DNA of 28,235 nucleotides from CAIVSN01 sp043778375. GTDB taxonomy: Bacteria > Patescibacteriota > Gracilibacteria > BD1-5 > UBA2023. How positions within the stretch are numbered: the stretch's first letter is position 1; every line of letters starts with the position of its first letter. This document shows positions 27,794-28,235 of the stretch, piece by piece. The position numbers and the translations under genes are program-made. Under the pieces are notes generated by a model. The model worked only from the letters and a program-made list of their open reading frames with translations. It was not told where the DNA came from and made no database searches. Where the stretch lies: NCBI GenBank assembly GCA_043778375.1, contig JAYWGH010000026.1, positions 1 to 28,235 of the forward strand. Reading direction: 5' to 3'.

Positions 27794-28235
27794 CTATTCT
27801 CCAAATACTTGTACGAGGCTCGTCTTACCGTTACGGATAACCGTCCCTATACCCACCTTTCCCCAAGTTGGCTTGAGCATGTTCAGACGATGCCCTCCTG
27901 AGAGCGAGAGACCCGCCTGGAGATATGCAAAACTCACCGTCCCCCCTGCAACATTCTCTCAAATTCATCACTTGAGAGTGATCCCGAGTCGCTTTGCCAT
28001 AGCATCGATCTTATTACCACTGGAGTCCGTGTGCCCAACATAGTTATTTACTGCCATATCATCAGCCTTGGCTTGCGCAAGACGAGTCAAAGTAGGATCG
28101 AGTGATAGTCTCCCCAGGGACAGAGCAGATCGCAGCGTGTTGATCTCTGCGAGAGTACGCTCAGCAACCTGGAGTGTACTTGCCTCGACTTTTCGTGAAG
28201 AAGTATCGAGTACATTTGAGAGGAGCGTGAGAGGA
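27794..28235 (-). CDS. CAP-domain (YkwD/SCP-like) protein, partial
   Basis: The 147 C-terminal codons are in the window; the start lies beyond position 28235. Stop TAG. The CAP superfamily pattern is clear: AERTLAEINTLRSALSL, then LTRLAQAKADDMAVNNYVGHTDSSG (metal-site type His), then the ENVAGG motif, SGGHRLNMLKPTWGKVGIG and the last strand. Three TGA codons occur in KTGATGAITGAENVA order (K-Gly-Gly-I-Gly-ENVA), and the third supplies the conserved glycine of GENVA. Bacterial CAP proteins are secreted, of varied and often unknown function. The 130 nt between this stop and the beta-propeller ATG hold no gene; I see only weak promoter-like sequence. Confidence 0.85.

Noticed and set aside
1..28235. 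CRISPR arrays, tRNA genes, insertion sequences, origin
   Set aside because: I looked in all intergenic gaps (longest about 258 nt) and found no spaced repeats, cloverleaf with TTCGA-type arm, transposase motifs or clustered DnaA boxes.

Overview
The window reads as a chromosomal segment of a Candidate Phyla Radiation bacterium in which UGA is a sense codon for glycine (translation table 25, Candidatus Gracilibacteria or the related Absconditabacteria). I count about 70 in-frame TGA codons in 24 genes, and every gene whose end lies in the window stops at TAA or TAG. TGA falls where families have a conserved glycine: the start of AspRS (HI-TGA-T), GatA (L-TGA-AE) and the GENVA motif of a CAP-domain protein (I-TGA-ENVA). 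Under the standard code most genes here look like strings of fragments, so the coordinates below are for the joined reading frames.

Layout. 1-588 (-): two small secreted or membrane genes, one a type IV secretion pilin-like protein. 674-4592 (+): a YvlD/phage-holin-4-like membrane protein, secG, a large family 5 solute-binding protein and a polytopic membrane protein. 4596-14319 (-): an iron-sulfur assembly block, sufC-sufB-(sufA::sufD fusion)-sufS, then three unrecognised envelope-type genes (7741-9879, 7004-7717, 5040-6998), then sufU. 14357-16228 (-): an unrecognised AT-rich gene and exodeoxyribonuclease III. 16423-17975 (+): a two-gene module (small secreted protein plus PhnD-like binding protein) that looks foreign. 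18065-21839 (+): gatA, a frameshifted EamA-type transporter and an Fe-S (6-4) photolyase. 21848-23644 (-): aspS behind a T-box-like leader. 23903-25309 (+): a polytopic membrane protein with a Lys/Pro-rich tail. 25360-28235 (-): a secreted beta-propeller protein and a partial CAP-domain protein.

The most unusual items are: (i) a 333-residue protein that joins a complete A-type Fe-S carrier (SufA/IscA, all three cysteines) to the SufD core; (ii) SufU with one of three ligand cysteines replaced by alanine; (iii) a T-box-like leader in front of aspS whose bulge matches the acceptor end expected of tRNA-Asp, driven by a promoter that shares one palindromic -35 box with the divergent gene; (iv) four genes with a promoter placed exactly 6 nt before ATG, which predicts leaderless mRNAs, in a genome segment nearly without Shine-Dalgarno sequences; (v) a two-gene island with clear Shine-Dalgarno sites, no TGA codons and a strong terminator; (vi) a three-gene envelope cassette rich in UGA-glycine inside the suf block.

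The suf genes would supply Fe-S clusters, for instance to the photolyase. GatA belongs to the amidotransferase pathway that makes Gln-tRNA and/or Asn-tRNA; gatB and gatC are not in the window. No tRNA, rRNA, CRISPR array, transposase or integrase was found.
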